A stretch of DNA of 64,000 nt from NCBI RefSeq assembly GCF_024448715.1, contig NZ_JAMOHZ010000005.1:248001-312000 (forward strand). The letters run 5' to 3'. The notes under the pieces were generated by a model. That model did not search any database, was not told where the DNA came from, and saw nothing but the letters and a program-made list of their open reading frames with translations. The position numbers and the translations under genes are program-made. This document shows, in pieces, positions 37,981 to 47,048 of the stretch (positions within the stretch are counted from its first letter, which is position 1; every line of letters begins with the position of its first letter). The stretch is from Stutzerimonas stutzeri. Its GTDB lineage: Bacteria > Pseudomonadota > Gammaproteobacteria > Pseudomonadales > Pseudomonadaceae.

Positions 37981-38586
37981 ATGATCAAGTTGAAATACCT
38001 AGCCGCTGCGCTGATGGGGCTGGCGCTGACCGGCTGCGTCTCCTTTACCCCTTCAGGACCTATCGGTCCGCCTTCGCAAATTGTCGAACACTCGATACCC
38101 GCCGGCGCAATGCTCAAGGATGTGGAGATTTCCGACACGCGCCTGAATGAGACCCAGCGCAGGAACATCAGCAACACACTGACGGCGCAAATCGCCCAGC
38201 ACGTCGACCGCGGCGAGTACTTCGAGCGAGTCATCAGCTTTCCAGCCAAGCTGGACGAGAAGGATGTTCAGCTGCAATTCAACTTCAGCTCGCTAAAGGG
38301 CAAGCGCACGCCGCATCCCGGTTATTTTCCCGGCGCGCTGCTGACCCTGACCGTGTGGATCTGGGTAAACGGCCCCATCTACGTAGACAAATACGACCTC
38401 GCCGCCGAGCTGCAGGTTACCGATGCCGCCGGCAAGCAACTGGCGATTTCACGCAAAACGCTGGTGTTGAATCAGAACACAGGTCTTTGGGACTACGACT
38501 ACTTCAACACATCTCTCGGTTCGCGCCAGCTCACGCAGCTCGTCGAACAGCTCCTGCAAGACAGTACCCAGCAACTCGCAAACTGA
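37981..38586 (+). CDS. lipoprotein, function unknown (first of a pair)
   Basis: A 201-residue lipoprotein. The signal peptide MIKLKYLAAALMGLALTGC ends in a good lipobox (LTGC), with lipid attachment at C19. VS at +2/+3 does not carry the inner-membrane retention aspartate, so outer-membrane sorting is expected. The mature part is mixed alpha/beta (AQIAQHVDRGEYFERVISFP, LQFNFSSLKGKRTPHPGYFP) with an internal hydrophobic stretch ALLTLTVWIWVNG. AAGGA is 9 bases before the ATG. The following lipoprotein gene starts 14 bases after its stop; the two share the NxGT/ExEDLY-like pattern of periplasmic assembly proteins but no named family is recognised. Confidence 0.75.
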   Translation: MIKLKYLAAALMGLALTGCVSFTPSGPIGPPSQIVEHSIPAGAMLKDVEISDTRLNETQRRNISNTLTAQIAQHVDRGEYFERVISFPAKLDEKDVQLQFNFSSLKGKRTPHPGYFPGALLTLTVWIWVNGPIYVDKYDLAAELQVTDAAGKQLAISRKTLVLNQNTGLWDYDYFNTSLGSRQLTQLVEQLLQDSTQQLAN

Positions 38587-38600
38587 CACGGAAGCCAAAA

Positions 38601-39179
38601 ATGAAAAAGCTGATAGCCCTCCTGGCCGTAGCCGCGTCCCTGAGTCTTCAGGGCTGCATGACTTACTCCCACCACTCGCTGCCGGAGGTCGAGCAATGGC
38701 CGCTGGCCGAATCTGCGCAGGACAAACCAACCGCTTACCTGAAGGTGCAGACCGAATATTCGGTGAACGGTACGCCGACGGCCAGCAGTCCCGACATTGC
38801 CAGGATTGAAGGGCTGCTCAGGCAGGCATTCATGGACAGTGGACGCTTTGCCCGGGTCAGCACGGAGCAGGAAGAATCGGACCTCTATGTGACGGTGACG
38901 CTGCAAAATCAGGAAACGGGCAGTATGGGCTTGGCGTTCGTTACTGGTGCCACCTTCTTCCTGGTGCCCGGTACCTTCGATAACACCCTGACCATGAACA
39001 TGATGTTCCGCGACGGGGAAGGTAAGAAGTTGGGACGGGTGCAGAAGCAAGAGAAACTGACGACGTGGATGCACTTGTTGCTGGTTTTTGCACTGCCGTT
39101 CAACGAGTCGGGCGATGCGCTGCTAAACGACCTCACCAAGAGCAATCTGGAAGAAGCGGCGAAGAAGAAGCTGATCTAG
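38601..39179 (+). CDS. lipoprotein, function unknown (second of a pair)
   Basis: A 192-residue lipoprotein with signal peptide MKKLIALLAVAASLSLQGC (lipobox LQGC). The body includes KPTAYLKVQTEYSVNG, ARIEGLLRQAFMDSGRFARVSTEQEESDLYVTVTL and a hydrophobic region GLAFVTGATFFLVPGT. The pattern (short conserved helix then strand ending DLYVxVxL) resembles LPS-assembly-like or curli-accessory small lipoproteins, but no confident family call is possible. It is co-transcribed with the preceding lipoprotein gene and closed by a strong hairpin at 39217. Confidence 0.75.
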   Translation: MKKLIALLAVAASLSLQGCMTYSHHSLPEVEQWPLAESAQDKPTAYLKVQTEYSVNGTPTASSPDIARIEGLLRQAFMDSGRFARVSTEQEESDLYVTVTLQNQETGSMGLAFVTGATFFLVPGTFDNTLTMNMMFRDGEGKKLGRVQKQEKLTTWMHLLLVFALPFNESGDALLNDLTKSNLEEAAKKKLI

Positions 39180-39216
39180 CCAGGTCCCGGTGACGATACG
39201 GTTGTCATGTATGTTT

Positions 39217-39246
39217 AAGCGTTCCCACGCCCCCGTGGGAACGCTT
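39217..39246. terminator. rho-independent-like terminator after the lipoprotein operon
   Basis: AAGCGTTCCCACG, loop CCCC, CGTGGGAACGCTT: a perfect 13-bp stem with a 4-base loop. Only two T residues follow, but the stem is very stable. The GTTCCCACG palindrome is also a common pseudomonad intergenic motif. Confidence 0.75.
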
Positions 39247-39340
39247 CCTTACCGGTTATCAGCAGGAACCTTGAATAGCGGCGCGGCGCATGCCCGTTCT
39301 CAACCGCTAACTCGAAACACTCCGCCTTTCGCTCCACTCG

Positions 39341-40192
39341 TCACGGTTCTCCAAATAGCCCCACCCAATAGATCCCCGCATCGCTCTGCGGGTCGACCGC
39401 ATAAGCCGCGCCCAGCTCGCTGGACCGCGGATTCATCACGTTGGTGCAATGCCCGGGGCTGGCTAGCCAGCCCTCGACCACCCTGCTCGGCCGGTCCACC
39501 GCTGCAGCGATGTTTTGCCCTACCTGGGTGCCGCTATAACCCGCCAACTCCGCCCGATCTCCGGGCGTGCGGCCATCCTTGTCGAGCGGGCTGAAGAAAT
39601 TGCCGTTGGCCATGGCCCGGCTGTGGGTTTCAGCGACGCTGGCGAGGGTCGCGTTCCAGGCCAGCGGTTTCGCACTAGCGAAAGGCTTGCCGCCACATTG
39701 CCGCGCTTGTCCGCGGGCACGGTTGATTTCATCGAGCAGCATCTGCCCTTCCGCCTGCCAGTCCTTTAAATGCCCGCCGAGCAGCGGTCGCGCGACGACG
39801 ATTCGCCAGTCGCGGCCCTCTCGGCTGATGCCGATGTCGGCGTACTGTGGATCGAGCAACACGCGACAGAAGCTTTCCTGCAGCGCCTGCATGGCCGCTT
39901 GCGCATCGCGCGGGCCGGACAGGCTGATGGCTTGCACGTTGACCATCGGATAACCCGCGCGAGCAAGCGAGCCCTGTAGATCGCCGGCGCCAGTCGCCTG
40001 CAATACCAGACGTGGATCAGGCGAAAGCGGCGCTAGCTCCTCGCTCGCCTCGCTGTCGCAATGCTGCAATGCACTGCGATAGGCGTTGATCGATTCGACC
40101 AGCTGCGCCTCTTGGCTGCCGTTTGCCGCGACAGCGAGGCTGTTGCCGCTCAGTAGCACAGCCAAAAGCAGGGAGGATGAAAGGACGCGCAT
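39341..40192 (-). CDS. secreted CAP (SCP/PR1-like) domain protein
   Basis: A 283-residue exported protein. The signal peptide is MRVLSSSLLLAVLLSGNSLAVAA. Residues about 25-140 form an unassigned domain. Residues 150-283 are a CAP domain: MLLDEINRARGQARQCGGKPF, LAWNATLASVAETHSRAMANGNFFSPLDKDGRTPGDRAELAGY, VGQNIAA, VVEGWLASPGHCTNVMNP and ELGAAYAVD. The usual cavity residues (H in AETHSRAMA, H in SPGHCTNVM) are present. CAP proteins in bacteria have no single known function. CGGAGA lies 5-6 bases before the ATG at 40192. Confidence 0.85.
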   Translation of the reverse strand: MRVLSSSLLLAVLLSGNSLAVAANGSQEAQLVESINAYRSALQHCDSEASEELAPLSPDPRLVLQATGAGDLQGSLARAGYPMVNVQAISLSGPRDAQAAMQALQESFCRVLLDPQYADIGISREGRDWRIVVARPLLGGHLKDWQAEGQMLLDEINRARGQARQCGGKPFASAKPLAWNATLASVAETHSRAMANGNFFSPLDKDGRTPGDRAELAGYSGTQVGQNIAAAVDRPSRVVEGWLASPGHCTNVMNPRSSELGAAYAVDPQSDAGIYWVGLFGEP

Positions 40193-40331
40193 GAAATCTC
40201 CGAAAGCCCAAGTTGTGAGTAGTTTGACGATGCACCGAGAGCGCATCTCAAGTCGAGCCGCCGATGACAGTACGCCAGCGCAACCTTCTCAACTGTCGAT
40301 GCCTATTGCCGCACCGGCACACCAGCAATCT

Positions 40332-40346
40332 ATAATCATTCTTATT
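40332..40346. promoter_or_regulatory. Fur-box-like site upstream of the two-component genes
   Basis: ATAATCATTCTTATT contains the Fur core ATAATCATT with a matching right arm, 17 bases before the response-regulator start. Iron repression of this operon is likely. Confidence 0.55.
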
Positions 40347-40362
40347 TGCACCGGTTCCTGTA

Positions 40363-41064
40363 ATGCTCCCTTCCGCAGCCCGCCAGATTCTTGCAATCGA
40401 AGACGACCCGATTCTCGGTGCCCATTTGAAAACATCCCTGGAGAGCCGCGGCTTTCAGGTCACCCTTGCCGACGAAGGCCCGAGCGGGCTGGCGCTGGCC
40501 AGCGAGACAGATTACGACCTCATCCTTCTCGACGTGCTGTTGCCGGGCCTCAGCGGCCTGGAGCTGCTTACCCAACTGCGCACGAACTGCCGCACGCCGG
40601 TGCTGATGATGTCCGCGCTGGGCAACGAGGCGCATCGCATCCAGGGTTTCGACAGCGGCGCCGACGACTATCTGCCCAAGCCGTTCAGCATCGAAGAACT
40701 GCAGGTGCGTATCGCCGCCATCCTGCGCCGCGTCGCCTACGAGCGTAGCGTGCCACCGGCTGCGAATGACGACCTGCTGAGGTTCGACGATCAGCGCAGC
40801 GATCTACGTTACGAGAACCGCTGGACCGGCCTCACCGCCACCGAGTACCGATTGCTGAAGGTCCTTCACGATGCAGCTGGCGAGGTGCTGAGCAAGCCGT
40901 TCCTCTATCAACAGGCGCTGCGCCGTGGCTACTCGCAACACGACCGCAGCCTGGACATGCACATCAGTAATATTCGCCGCAAACTCGCACGCGAGCAGGT
41001 CGTCGCGCTGCGCCTGGAGTCGGTATGGGGCAAGGGTTACGTGCTGGAACTGCAGGCCGACTGA
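40363..41064 (+). CDS. OmpR-family response regulator (PfeR-like)
   Basis: A 233-residue DNA-binding response regulator. The receiver domain (1-120) has the acidic pocket EDD, phospho-acceptor D57 (LILLDVLLPG) and K106 (YLPKPF). The C-terminal winged helix ends with DMHISNIRRKL and SVWGKGYVLE. The stop overlaps the start of a sensor kinase gene by one base, and the next gene is a catecholate-siderophore-type receptor. This is the pfeR-pfeS-pfeA arrangement, in which the kinase senses the ferric siderophore and the regulator activates the receptor gene. Orthology to PfeR is inferred from context, not proven. Confidence 0.9.
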   Translation: MLPSAARQILAIEDDPILGAHLKTSLESRGFQVTLADEGPSGLALASETDYDLILLDVLLPGLSGLELLTQLRTNCRTPVLMMSALGNEAHRIQGFDSGADDYLPKPFSIEELQVRIAAILRRVAYERSVPPAANDDLLRFDDQRSDLRYENRWTGLTATEYRLLKVLHDAAGEVLSKPFLYQQALRRGYSQHDRSLDMHISNIRRKLAREQVVALRLESVWGKGYVLELQAD

Positions 41065-42395
41065 TGCCCAACCGTCATTCGCTGTTCTGGCGCCTGGTGC
41101 TACTGGTCGCCGGTTTTTGCCTGTCGATGATCTGGGTCAGCGGCTATGTCGGTCGACAGATCGACCGGAACAATTCCTACCTGTCAGAGGACGCGCGCGA
41201 GGTCCTCTCCGGTTACGCCAAGGACGCTTACACCGCGTTGCAAGCGGGGCCGGAAGATCTGGGCCGTTGGCTCAGGACTATGCGGCAACGCGAGTCGAGC
41301 TGGATGGTGGTAGTGGACCAGCACCTGCAGCCGCTCGGCGGTCAGACATTGAGCGTCGAGGAGCGTCAGATGCTCACCTTCGTGAGGGATTATGAGTGGC
41401 CGATGAGCCGTCGCAACGCGGGCCTGCCGCTCGTCTCGATCCCGCTGAGTGAGGCGGGCGAGAAGCTGATCATGCGCCTACCCGAGCGTTTTCGCCCCTG
41501 GCGCAACCATGCGCTGCTCACGGCCGGCGCGGTGTATTTGCCTCCGGTACTGCTGTCAGTACTATTCTGCTGGCTACTCTATCGCCTGCTGGTGTCGCCA
41601 TTGGATAGTTTGCGCCGGCAGGCCAATGCGCTGCGGGGCAATCGTCTCGACTCGCTGCTGCCCATGTCGATCGCCCGTCGCAGCGATGAGCTCGGTGAAT
41701 TGGGCCGCTCACTCGAATATCTCACCCAACGCCTGCGCGACTCCATCACCCAGCAGCGACAGTTGCTACGCGACCTTTCCCATGAACTGCGCACGCCCCT
41801 TAGTCGCCTGCGCGTGGCCTGCGAAAGTGAGCTGAGCGTACAAGAGATGCGTTGCCGTACCGACCGCGAAGTCGTCTGTATGCAGCAACTGGTGGACAGC
41901 ACGCTGGAGTTCGCCTGGCTGGACAGCGAGCAGCCGCGCTTCGAGTGCGAGCCGGTGGATGTCGAGGCCTTATGGGATGTGCTCTGCGAAAACGCCTGCT
42001 TCGAGGCGGGCTGGCCGCGCGAGCGTATTTGCACACGGGTGCCGGAGGGCTGCCAGGTGCTCGGCAATCTGAACGCGCTGGCGCAGGCGATGGAGAATAT
42101 CTTGCGCAACGCCATCCGCTACTCCCCTGCAGAAGGTGCCATTTGCCTATCAGCCCACCGTGAGCCTGATTGCTGGCGTCTGTGCATTGAAGATCAAGGA
42201 CCGGGCGTCCCACGGGAGCAACTGCCAGTCATCTTTCGCCCCTTCGCCCGCCTCAGTGCAGCGCGGCCCGGAGGCGATGGGTTCGGCCTTGGATTGGCCA
42301 TCGCCCGCGGCATGGTGTTGATGCAGGGCGGCGATATCTGGGCCGAGAACGGCGCGCCCGGTTTGCGGATGAACATCCGCCTGCGAAGTGTATAG
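41064..42395 (+). CDS. sensor histidine kinase (PfeS-like)
   Basis: A 443-residue membrane kinase. Transmembrane helices at about 9-27 and 152-175 enclose a periplasmic domain of about 120 residues. A HAMP segment (RLLVSPLDSLRRQANALRGNRLDSLLP) follows, then the dimerisation helix with phospho-acceptor H240 (LLRDLSHELRTPLSRLRVA). The ATPase domain has an N-box (NALAQAMENILRNAIRYSP), G1 (IEDQGPGVPRE) and G2 (GDGFGLGLAIARGMVLMQGG). The ATG at 41064 overlaps the regulator stop (ATGA), giving translational coupling. It is expected to sense periplasmic siderophore-iron and drive the receptor gene downstream. Confidence 0.92.
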   Translation: MPNRHSLFWRLVLLVAGFCLSMIWVSGYVGRQIDRNNSYLSEDAREVLSGYAKDAYTALQAGPEDLGRWLRTMRQRESSWMVVVDQHLQPLGGQTLSVEERQMLTFVRDYEWPMSRRNAGLPLVSIPLSEAGEKLIMRLPERFRPWRNHALLTAGAVYLPPVLLSVLFCWLLYRLLVSPLDSLRRQANALRGNRLDSLLPMSIARRSDELGELGRSLEYLTQRLRDSITQQRQLLRDLSHELRTPLSRLRVACESELSVQEMRCRTDREVVCMQQLVDSTLEFAWLDSEQPRFECEPVDVEALWDVLCENACFEAGWPRERICTRVPEGCQVLGNLNALAQAMENILRNAIRYSPAEGAICLSAHREPDCWRLCIEDQGPGVPREQLPVIFRPFARLSAARPGGDGFGLGLAIARGMVLMQGGDIWAENGAPGLRMNIRLRSV

Positions 42396-42407
42396 ATTGT
42401 AAATGCG

Positions 42408-42430
42408 CTTTACTCTCAAATGAGAATACA
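42408..42430. promoter_or_regulatory. Fur-box-like site upstream of the TonB receptor
   Basis: The sequence around CTCAAATGAGAATACAT keeps the AATGAGAAT core seen at pseudomonad iron promoters. It lies about 105-125 bases upstream of the receptor start, in the gap after the kinase gene. Confidence 0.45.
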
Positions 42431-42533
42431 TAGCATTACGACCGACACGGCAGCCAGTAACACTGCTGCGCCAGGCACGCGGTTACCCAACGGACCGCAG
42501 ACGACGTAACGCTTCTCAGGGAGACTGCTGTAA

Positions 42534-44582
42534 ATGGTGATTTTCAATCGACACCGGCTGGCTTGCGCAATCGCTGTGGCAACCTGGATGAGCACACCGG
42601 CACATGCCGAAGAGCCCCTCGAGCTGCAGCCCACGACTGTGGTGACCGCTGCCGGTTATGAGCAGAACATCGCCAAGGCCCCGGCGAGCATTTCGGTGAT
42701 CACCCGCGAGCAGCTGGAAAAGCAGTCGTACACCAACGTCGTCGATGCGATGAAAAACATACCCGGCGTCTACGTTACGGGCGGCGGCAACATGCAGGAC
42801 ATCAGCATTCGAGGCATGAGTTCGTCCTACACCCTGTATCTCGTCGATGGCCGCCCCGTTTCCGCTGGCCGTTCGGTGAATACCAACGGCAGCGACGGCG
42901 GCAAGCAGATCGGTCTGCCGCCGCTGGCGATGATCGAACGTATCGAAGTGATCCGCGGGCCGATGTCTTCGCTGTATGGCTCCGAGGCCATGGGCGGCGT
43001 GATCAACATCATCACCCGCAAAGGCGGCGATGCCTGGGCCGGTACCATTTCCGCCGAATACGGCCACTCGCTGAACGACATCAACGAAGACGAAGCGACC
43101 ACCAACTTCTACCTGGGCGGCGCGCTGGTGCCTGGCTTGCTTGGCGCCCGGCTCAACGGCAGCTACACCCGGGCGGATGAAAGCGACTACATCGGCGGCG
43201 GCGACGGTGCCGCCAGCATGCCGGACAGCCAGCGCAAGCAAGGCGGCGTCGAACTCTATCTGACCCCCGACGAGCACAATCGCTTCTCGCTCAGTTACCA
43301 GGCCGCGCGCTTGAACGAAACCCATCACCCGGGCCAGAGCGTCGACATCACCGCGACGAAAAACACCACTGACTACGAAAAAGACATCTACGTGCTGGCC
43401 CATGACGGCCACTACGCCGATTGGCAGGTTAGCAGCTATCTGCAACACGACGAATCGGAGCGTGTCCAGGACCTGACCAAGCGTGAGGAGATCACTACGC
43501 TCAACACCCAGGCCAGCTATTTCTGGGGCTCGCATGTGTTTACCGTTGGCGGCCAGTACAAGTACGAAGACTTCGTCGACGAATCCAACGGCTTGCTGAC
43601 CTCCAACGTGCCGGGCGCCGTGGCGAGCGTCGATCGCTGGCTGGCGGCTGTCTTCGCTGAAGCGGAATGGGGCGTGACCGAAGATCTGGCGGTCACCACT
43701 GGCCTGCGTTACAACGACGACGAGCTGTTCGGCGGCTACCTGTCGCCGCGCCTCTACGGCGTGTACCAATCCACACCGAACCTGACGCTCAAGGGCGGCA
43801 TTTCCACCGGTTACAAGCAACCCGGTCTCGCCGATGCCACCGAAGGTTTCGGTCGGGGTACTGGCGGCGGCGGTTCGCCCGCGCCCTACCCGCGCGGGCT
43901 GATCATCGGTAACCCGGAACTTGATCCGGAAACCAGCACCAACTACGAGCTGGGCTTCAACTACGACAACCCGGAGCTGGGCTTCGCCACCAGCGTCATG
44001 GCTTTCTATACCCAGTACAAGGACAAGATCACCGAAGACCGTATTTGCGAAACCGACACCGACGGCTCCAGTACCAACCGGAACAACGTGGCGGCCTGGT
44101 CCTGCGATTTCGGCGGCAACAACTTCTACTTTCTCAGCACCCGGATGAACGTCGACGAAGCCGTCATGCAGGGCGTCGAATGGACCTTGGATTACGATTT
44201 TCTGCCGAACCTACATCTGAGCACCAGCTACACCTTCACCGACTCCGAGCAGAAGACCGGCGAATTCAAGGGCGATCCGCTGAACAAGCAGCCCAAGCAC
44301 ATGGCCAACGCCCTGCTCGACTGGCAGGCGACTTCCCGCCTCAACGCCTGGCTGCAAGGTAACTACCGCAGCGAAACCAGCACCTATCTCAGCCGCACCA
44401 GCATGTCCGACGGCACGCCCGGCTACGGTTTCTTCGACGCTGGCGTGGTGTACCAGTTGACTCAGAGCGTCGATGTGAAGGCCGGGGTGTACAACATCGC
44501 CAACAAGGAAGTCACCAATGACGACTACGAAGTGGTACTGGACGGACGCCGGCTGGTCGTGGGTATGACGGTCGATTTTTAA
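42534..44582 (+). CDS. TonB-dependent catecholate-siderophore receptor (CirA/PfeA-like)
   Basis: A 682-residue outer-membrane receptor with a signal peptide cleaved after STPAHA and a TonB-box-like LQPTTVVTA. The plug domain is complete (SISVITREQLEKQSYTNVVDAMKNIPGVYV, IRGMSSSYTLYLVDGRPVS, ERIEVIRGPMSSLYGSEAMGGVINIITR). A 22-strand barrel region follows, ending GRRLVVGMTVDF with the terminal aromatic residue. Length and motif order match the CirA/FepA/PfeA group of ferric-catecholate receptors. GGGAGA precedes the ATG. The upstream two-component system and a Fur-like site suggest dual control by siderophore and iron. Confidence 0.92.
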   Translation: MVIFNRHRLACAIAVATWMSTPAHAEEPLELQPTTVVTAAGYEQNIAKAPASISVITREQLEKQSYTNVVDAMKNIPGVYVTGGGNMQDISIRGMSSSYTLYLVDGRPVSAGRSVNTNGSDGGKQIGLPPLAMIERIEVIRGPMSSLYGSEAMGGVINIITRKGGDAWAGTISAEYGHSLNDINEDEATTNFYLGGALVPGLLGARLNGSYTRADESDYIGGGDGAASMPDSQRKQGGVELYLTPDEHNRFSLSYQAARLNETHHPGQSVDITATKNTTDYEKDIYVLAHDGHYADWQVSSYLQHDESERVQDLTKREEITTLNTQASYFWGSHVFTVGGQYKYEDFVDESNGLLTSNVPGAVASVDRWLAAVFAEAEWGVTEDLAVTTGLRYNDDELFGGYLSPRLYGVYQSTPNLTLKGGISTGYKQPGLADATEGFGRGTGGGGSPAPYPRGLIIGNPELDPETSTNYELGFNYDNPELGFATSVMAFYTQYKDKITEDRICETDTDGSSTNRNNVAAWSCDFGGNNFYFLSTRMNVDEAVMQGVEWTLDYDFLPNLHLSTSYTFTDSEQKTGEFKGDPLNKQPKHMANALLDWQATSRLNAWLQGNYRSETSTYLSRTSMSDGTPGYGFFDAGVVYQLTQSVDVKAGVYNIANKEVTNDDYEVVLDGRRLVVGMTVDF

Positions 44583-44640
44583 ACGCGATGCGGCGCGGCC
44601 TGGCCTTCGCGGCTTGCCACACCCGCCTCGAACAGACTGC

Positions 44641-44667
44641 CCGCTGGCTTGCCTGGCGGATTTTTTG
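44641..44667 (+). terminator. intrinsic terminator after the TonB receptor
   Basis: CCGCTGG and CCTGGCGG pair with two G-T wobbles around a short loop and are followed by ATTTTTTG, a good T tract. Confidence 0.65.
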
Positions 44668-44701
44668 TATGACTTCAGCTGTTTCCCACCGGGAGCCTGT
44701 C

Positions 44702-45004
44702 GTGACTCGTTCCGTATCGCAATCGCGAAGTGCATGGCCTGACATTGCGGCGCGTACCGCCCTCGCCGTCCTCGGCGGCTATGCCTTCACCTATGCAGCC
44801 ACGGCCGCCCTGGCACGACTGCTACCGATGGATCGCGTCGATGCCCTTGCGACGGCCTCGCTGCTGTCGTTCGTGGTTTATCTGGGGTTCATTCTCTGGG
44901 CTTTCACCGCAACCTCGGTGCGTCGTGTGCTGGCCGGCGTGAGCGGCGCCCTGCCCTTGGCAGCCATCGGCTTCTGGCCACAGCTGTTGGAGGCGTTGCA
45001 ATGA
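44702..45004 (+). CDS. DUF3649 family inner-membrane protein
   Basis: A 100-residue membrane protein with three hydrophobic segments (ALAVLGGYAFTYAATAALA, ALATASLLSFVVYLGFILWAF, GVSGALPLAAIGFWPQLL), matching the DUF3649 family found beside PepSY iron-uptake proteins. The GTG at 44702 is preferred because GGGAG lies 6 bases before it and the upstream ATG at 44669 falls right after a terminator. Its stop overlaps the next gene (ATGA). The role in siderophore-iron handling is inferred from context. Confidence 0.75.
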   Translation: MTRSVSQSRSAWPDIAARTALAVLGGYAFTYAATAALARLLPMDRVDALATASLLSFVVYLGFILWAFTATSVRRVLAGVSGALPLAAIGFWPQLLEALQ

Positions 45005-46566
45005 AAGGCAGCCTGACGCAATCCATGTCCTGGCTGCATACCTGGTGCGGGCTTTTGCTCGGCTGGGTGCTGTTCGCCATATTCCTCACCGGAACCCTGG
45101 CGGTATTCGACAAGGAAATCAGCTGGTGGATGCAGCCGGAACTGACCGATCAGGCGCAATCGCCCGCTAAGGCCGCCAACGTCGCGCAGCGCTGGCTGAT
45201 GGAGCATCACGTCGATGAGACGAACTGGAACATCAGCCTGCCGACCGAGCGTTCGCCGGACCTCGGCGTGTCGGTCGGGGAGCGGCGGCGTGGTGGTAGT
45301 GGTGGCACGCATCTGGACCCGCTCACTGGCGAGACCGTCGAGGCGCGGGAAACCATCGGCGGCAACTTCTTCTTCCATTTCCACTACACGCTGCATATGC
45401 CACGGCTGCTCGGCATCTGGGTGGTGGGGTTCGCGGCGATGGCGATGCTGGTGGCGCTGATCAGCGGGATCATTACCCACAAGAAGATCTTCAAGGAATT
45501 CTTCACCTTTCGCCCGGCCAAAGGGCAGCGCTCCTGGCTCGACGGCCACAATGCCAGCGCCGTCCTGCTGTTGCCGTTCCACCTGATGATTACCTACACA
45601 GGACTGGCGATTTTCTTCGTGCTCTATATGCCGGCAGCAGTCGATGCACTGTACGACGGCGATCGCCAGGCCTATTTCCGCGAGGCGCAACCGGCCCGTG
45701 CCGCCGCGCAGGTGTCGCGCGGCGAGGACCGCGGCAGCAAACCCGTGCAAGCGCAGGCCGCGCCGCTGCTTCCGCTAAGCGAGATAGTTACCCATGCCGA
45801 GGCGCACTACGGCGCGGGCATGATTGGCGGTCTGGCCGTGAGCAACCCGGGAAGGGCGAATGCCCAGGTCACGGCGCGACCGGTACTGGGTAATCGCATC
45901 GAGCTGACCAAGGGCGAAGGCATGGTCTTCAACGGTGTCACCGGTGAGCTGATCCAGGCGCCGGAGCCGTCGCGCACCAGCCAGCTGACCCAACGCGTGA
46001 TGGCCGGCCTGCACTTCGCCCAGTTCGGCGGCTACCCGATGCGCTGGCTGTACTTCATCTGTGGCTTGGTCAGCTGCGCCATGATTGCCACTGGGCTGGT
46101 TCTTTACACCGTCAAGCAACGCAAGCAGGCCAAAGCCAACGCGCAGTTCCTGCGGATGGTGGAAAGCCTCAACGTGGCCGTGGTGGCCGGGCTTTCCCTG
46201 GCCTGCGTCGCGCTCTTGTGGAGCAATCGCCTGCTGCCGGCTGAGTTGGCCAATCGGCAGGATTGGGAGTTGCGCCTGTTCTTCGGCATCTGGGCCCTGA
46301 GCTGGCTACATGCCCGGGCTCGCAAGCCGTTACTTGCATGGCGCGAGCAACTCTTCGCCGCCGCGGCGTTGGCGATGACACTGCCGCTGCTGGACCTGAT
46401 GACAATCAACGCAGCCCTGGACGGCATCCGGCTGTCCGTTCTCGCAGCCGTGTTTGCGATGGGCCTGCTGTCGGGCTGGACCGCCTGGAAAATTCCGGCG
46501 GTCGTCGCCGCCAGGAAATCGCGCCAAGCTTCCCTCAACCACCCGGTTCCGGGAGTCTCGTCATGA
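45001..46566 (+). CDS. PepSY-associated transmembrane (ferric-siderophore reductase-like) protein
   Basis: A 521-residue PepSY_TM protein: MSWLHTWCGLLLGWVLFAIFLTGTLAVFDKEI is the signature first helix, HFHYTLHMPRLLGIWVVGFAAMAMLVALISGIITHKKIF the second, and the WLDGHNASAVLLLPFHLMITYTGLAIFFVLYMPAAVDAL block the third. The conserved histidines in the helices are candidate haem ligands. Family members reduce periplasmic ferric siderophores with electrons from the membrane. It is translationally coupled to the DUF3649 gene before it and the DUF3325 gene after it. Confidence 0.9.
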   Translation: MKGSLTQSMSWLHTWCGLLLGWVLFAIFLTGTLAVFDKEISWWMQPELTDQAQSPAKAANVAQRWLMEHHVDETNWNISLPTERSPDLGVSVGERRRGGSGGTHLDPLTGETVEARETIGGNFFFHFHYTLHMPRLLGIWVVGFAAMAMLVALISGIITHKKIFKEFFTFRPAKGQRSWLDGHNASAVLLLPFHLMITYTGLAIFFVLYMPAAVDALYDGDRQAYFREAQPARAAAQVSRGEDRGSKPVQAQAAPLLPLSEIVTHAEAHYGAGMIGGLAVSNPGRANAQVTARPVLGNRIELTKGEGMVFNGVTGELIQAPEPSRTSQLTQRVMAGLHFAQFGGYPMRWLYFICGLVSCAMIATGLVLYTVKQRKQAKANAQFLRMVESLNVAVVAGLSLACVALLWSNRLLPAELANRQDWELRLFFGIWALSWLHARARKPLLAWREQLFAAAALAMTLPLLDLMTINAALDGIRLSVLAAVFAMGLLSGWTAWKIPAVVAARKSRQASLNHPVPGVSS

Positions 46567-46898
46567 ACGGTTCGGCCCTGCTCGCCAGTCTGCTGCTGGC
46601 CTACGCCGGTATGCTCGGCTTCTGCCTGGGCAAGGAACGCCACTGGAAACAACTGGCCCACCCACACGTTCCCGCTCGGCTACGCCGTCTCTGCGTACCG
46701 GTAGGCGCCCTTCTGCTCGGCCTCGCCGTGTATACCGCTACCCGCGTATGGCCCGGCGGCATGGCGCTGGTCGGCTGGTTCGGTCTGATCTCGCTTACCG
46801 GCTTCGCTCTGCTTCTGCTGATCCCCTACGCCCCGCGTTTGGCGACGGGGTTACCCTTGTTAGGCGGGATGATTTGGGCGGTTTGCGTACTGATTTGA
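46563..46898 (+). CDS. DUF3325 family inner-membrane protein
   Basis: A 111-residue membrane protein with three to four hydrophobic segments (ALLASLLLAYAGMLGFCLG, VPVGALLLGLAVYTATRVW, VGWFGLISLTGFALLLLIPY, GLPLLGGMIWAVCVLI) that fits DUF3325. The ATG overlaps the stop of the PepSY gene (ATGA). DUF3649-PepSY-DUF3325 is a recurring trio in pseudomonad siderophore loci, which supports a joint role in iron release. Confidence 0.8.
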   Translation: MNGSALLASLLLAYAGMLGFCLGKERHWKQLAHPHVPARLRRLCVPVGALLLGLAVYTATRVWPGGMALVGWFGLISLTGFALLLLIPYAPRLATGLPLLGGMIWAVCVLI

Positions 46899-47048
46899 GC
46901 GAAGCGACACCTCATCGAAGTACTGCTGAGAACCTGAAGAAAATTATTTCAGGCTCAATCCCCCCAACCGAGCTCGCCTGTCAACGAAGGCGGATGCGGT
47001 GTGTAAGGGAGCCGCCGCATGCCTTAAGCTGCGGCCCATCTCACGCCC

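Noticed and set aside
42516-43820. 434-codon minus-strand open frame
   Set aside because: Antisense to the TonB receptor; long open frames opposite GC-rich genes are expected and this one shows only low-complexity Val/Ala/Gly content.
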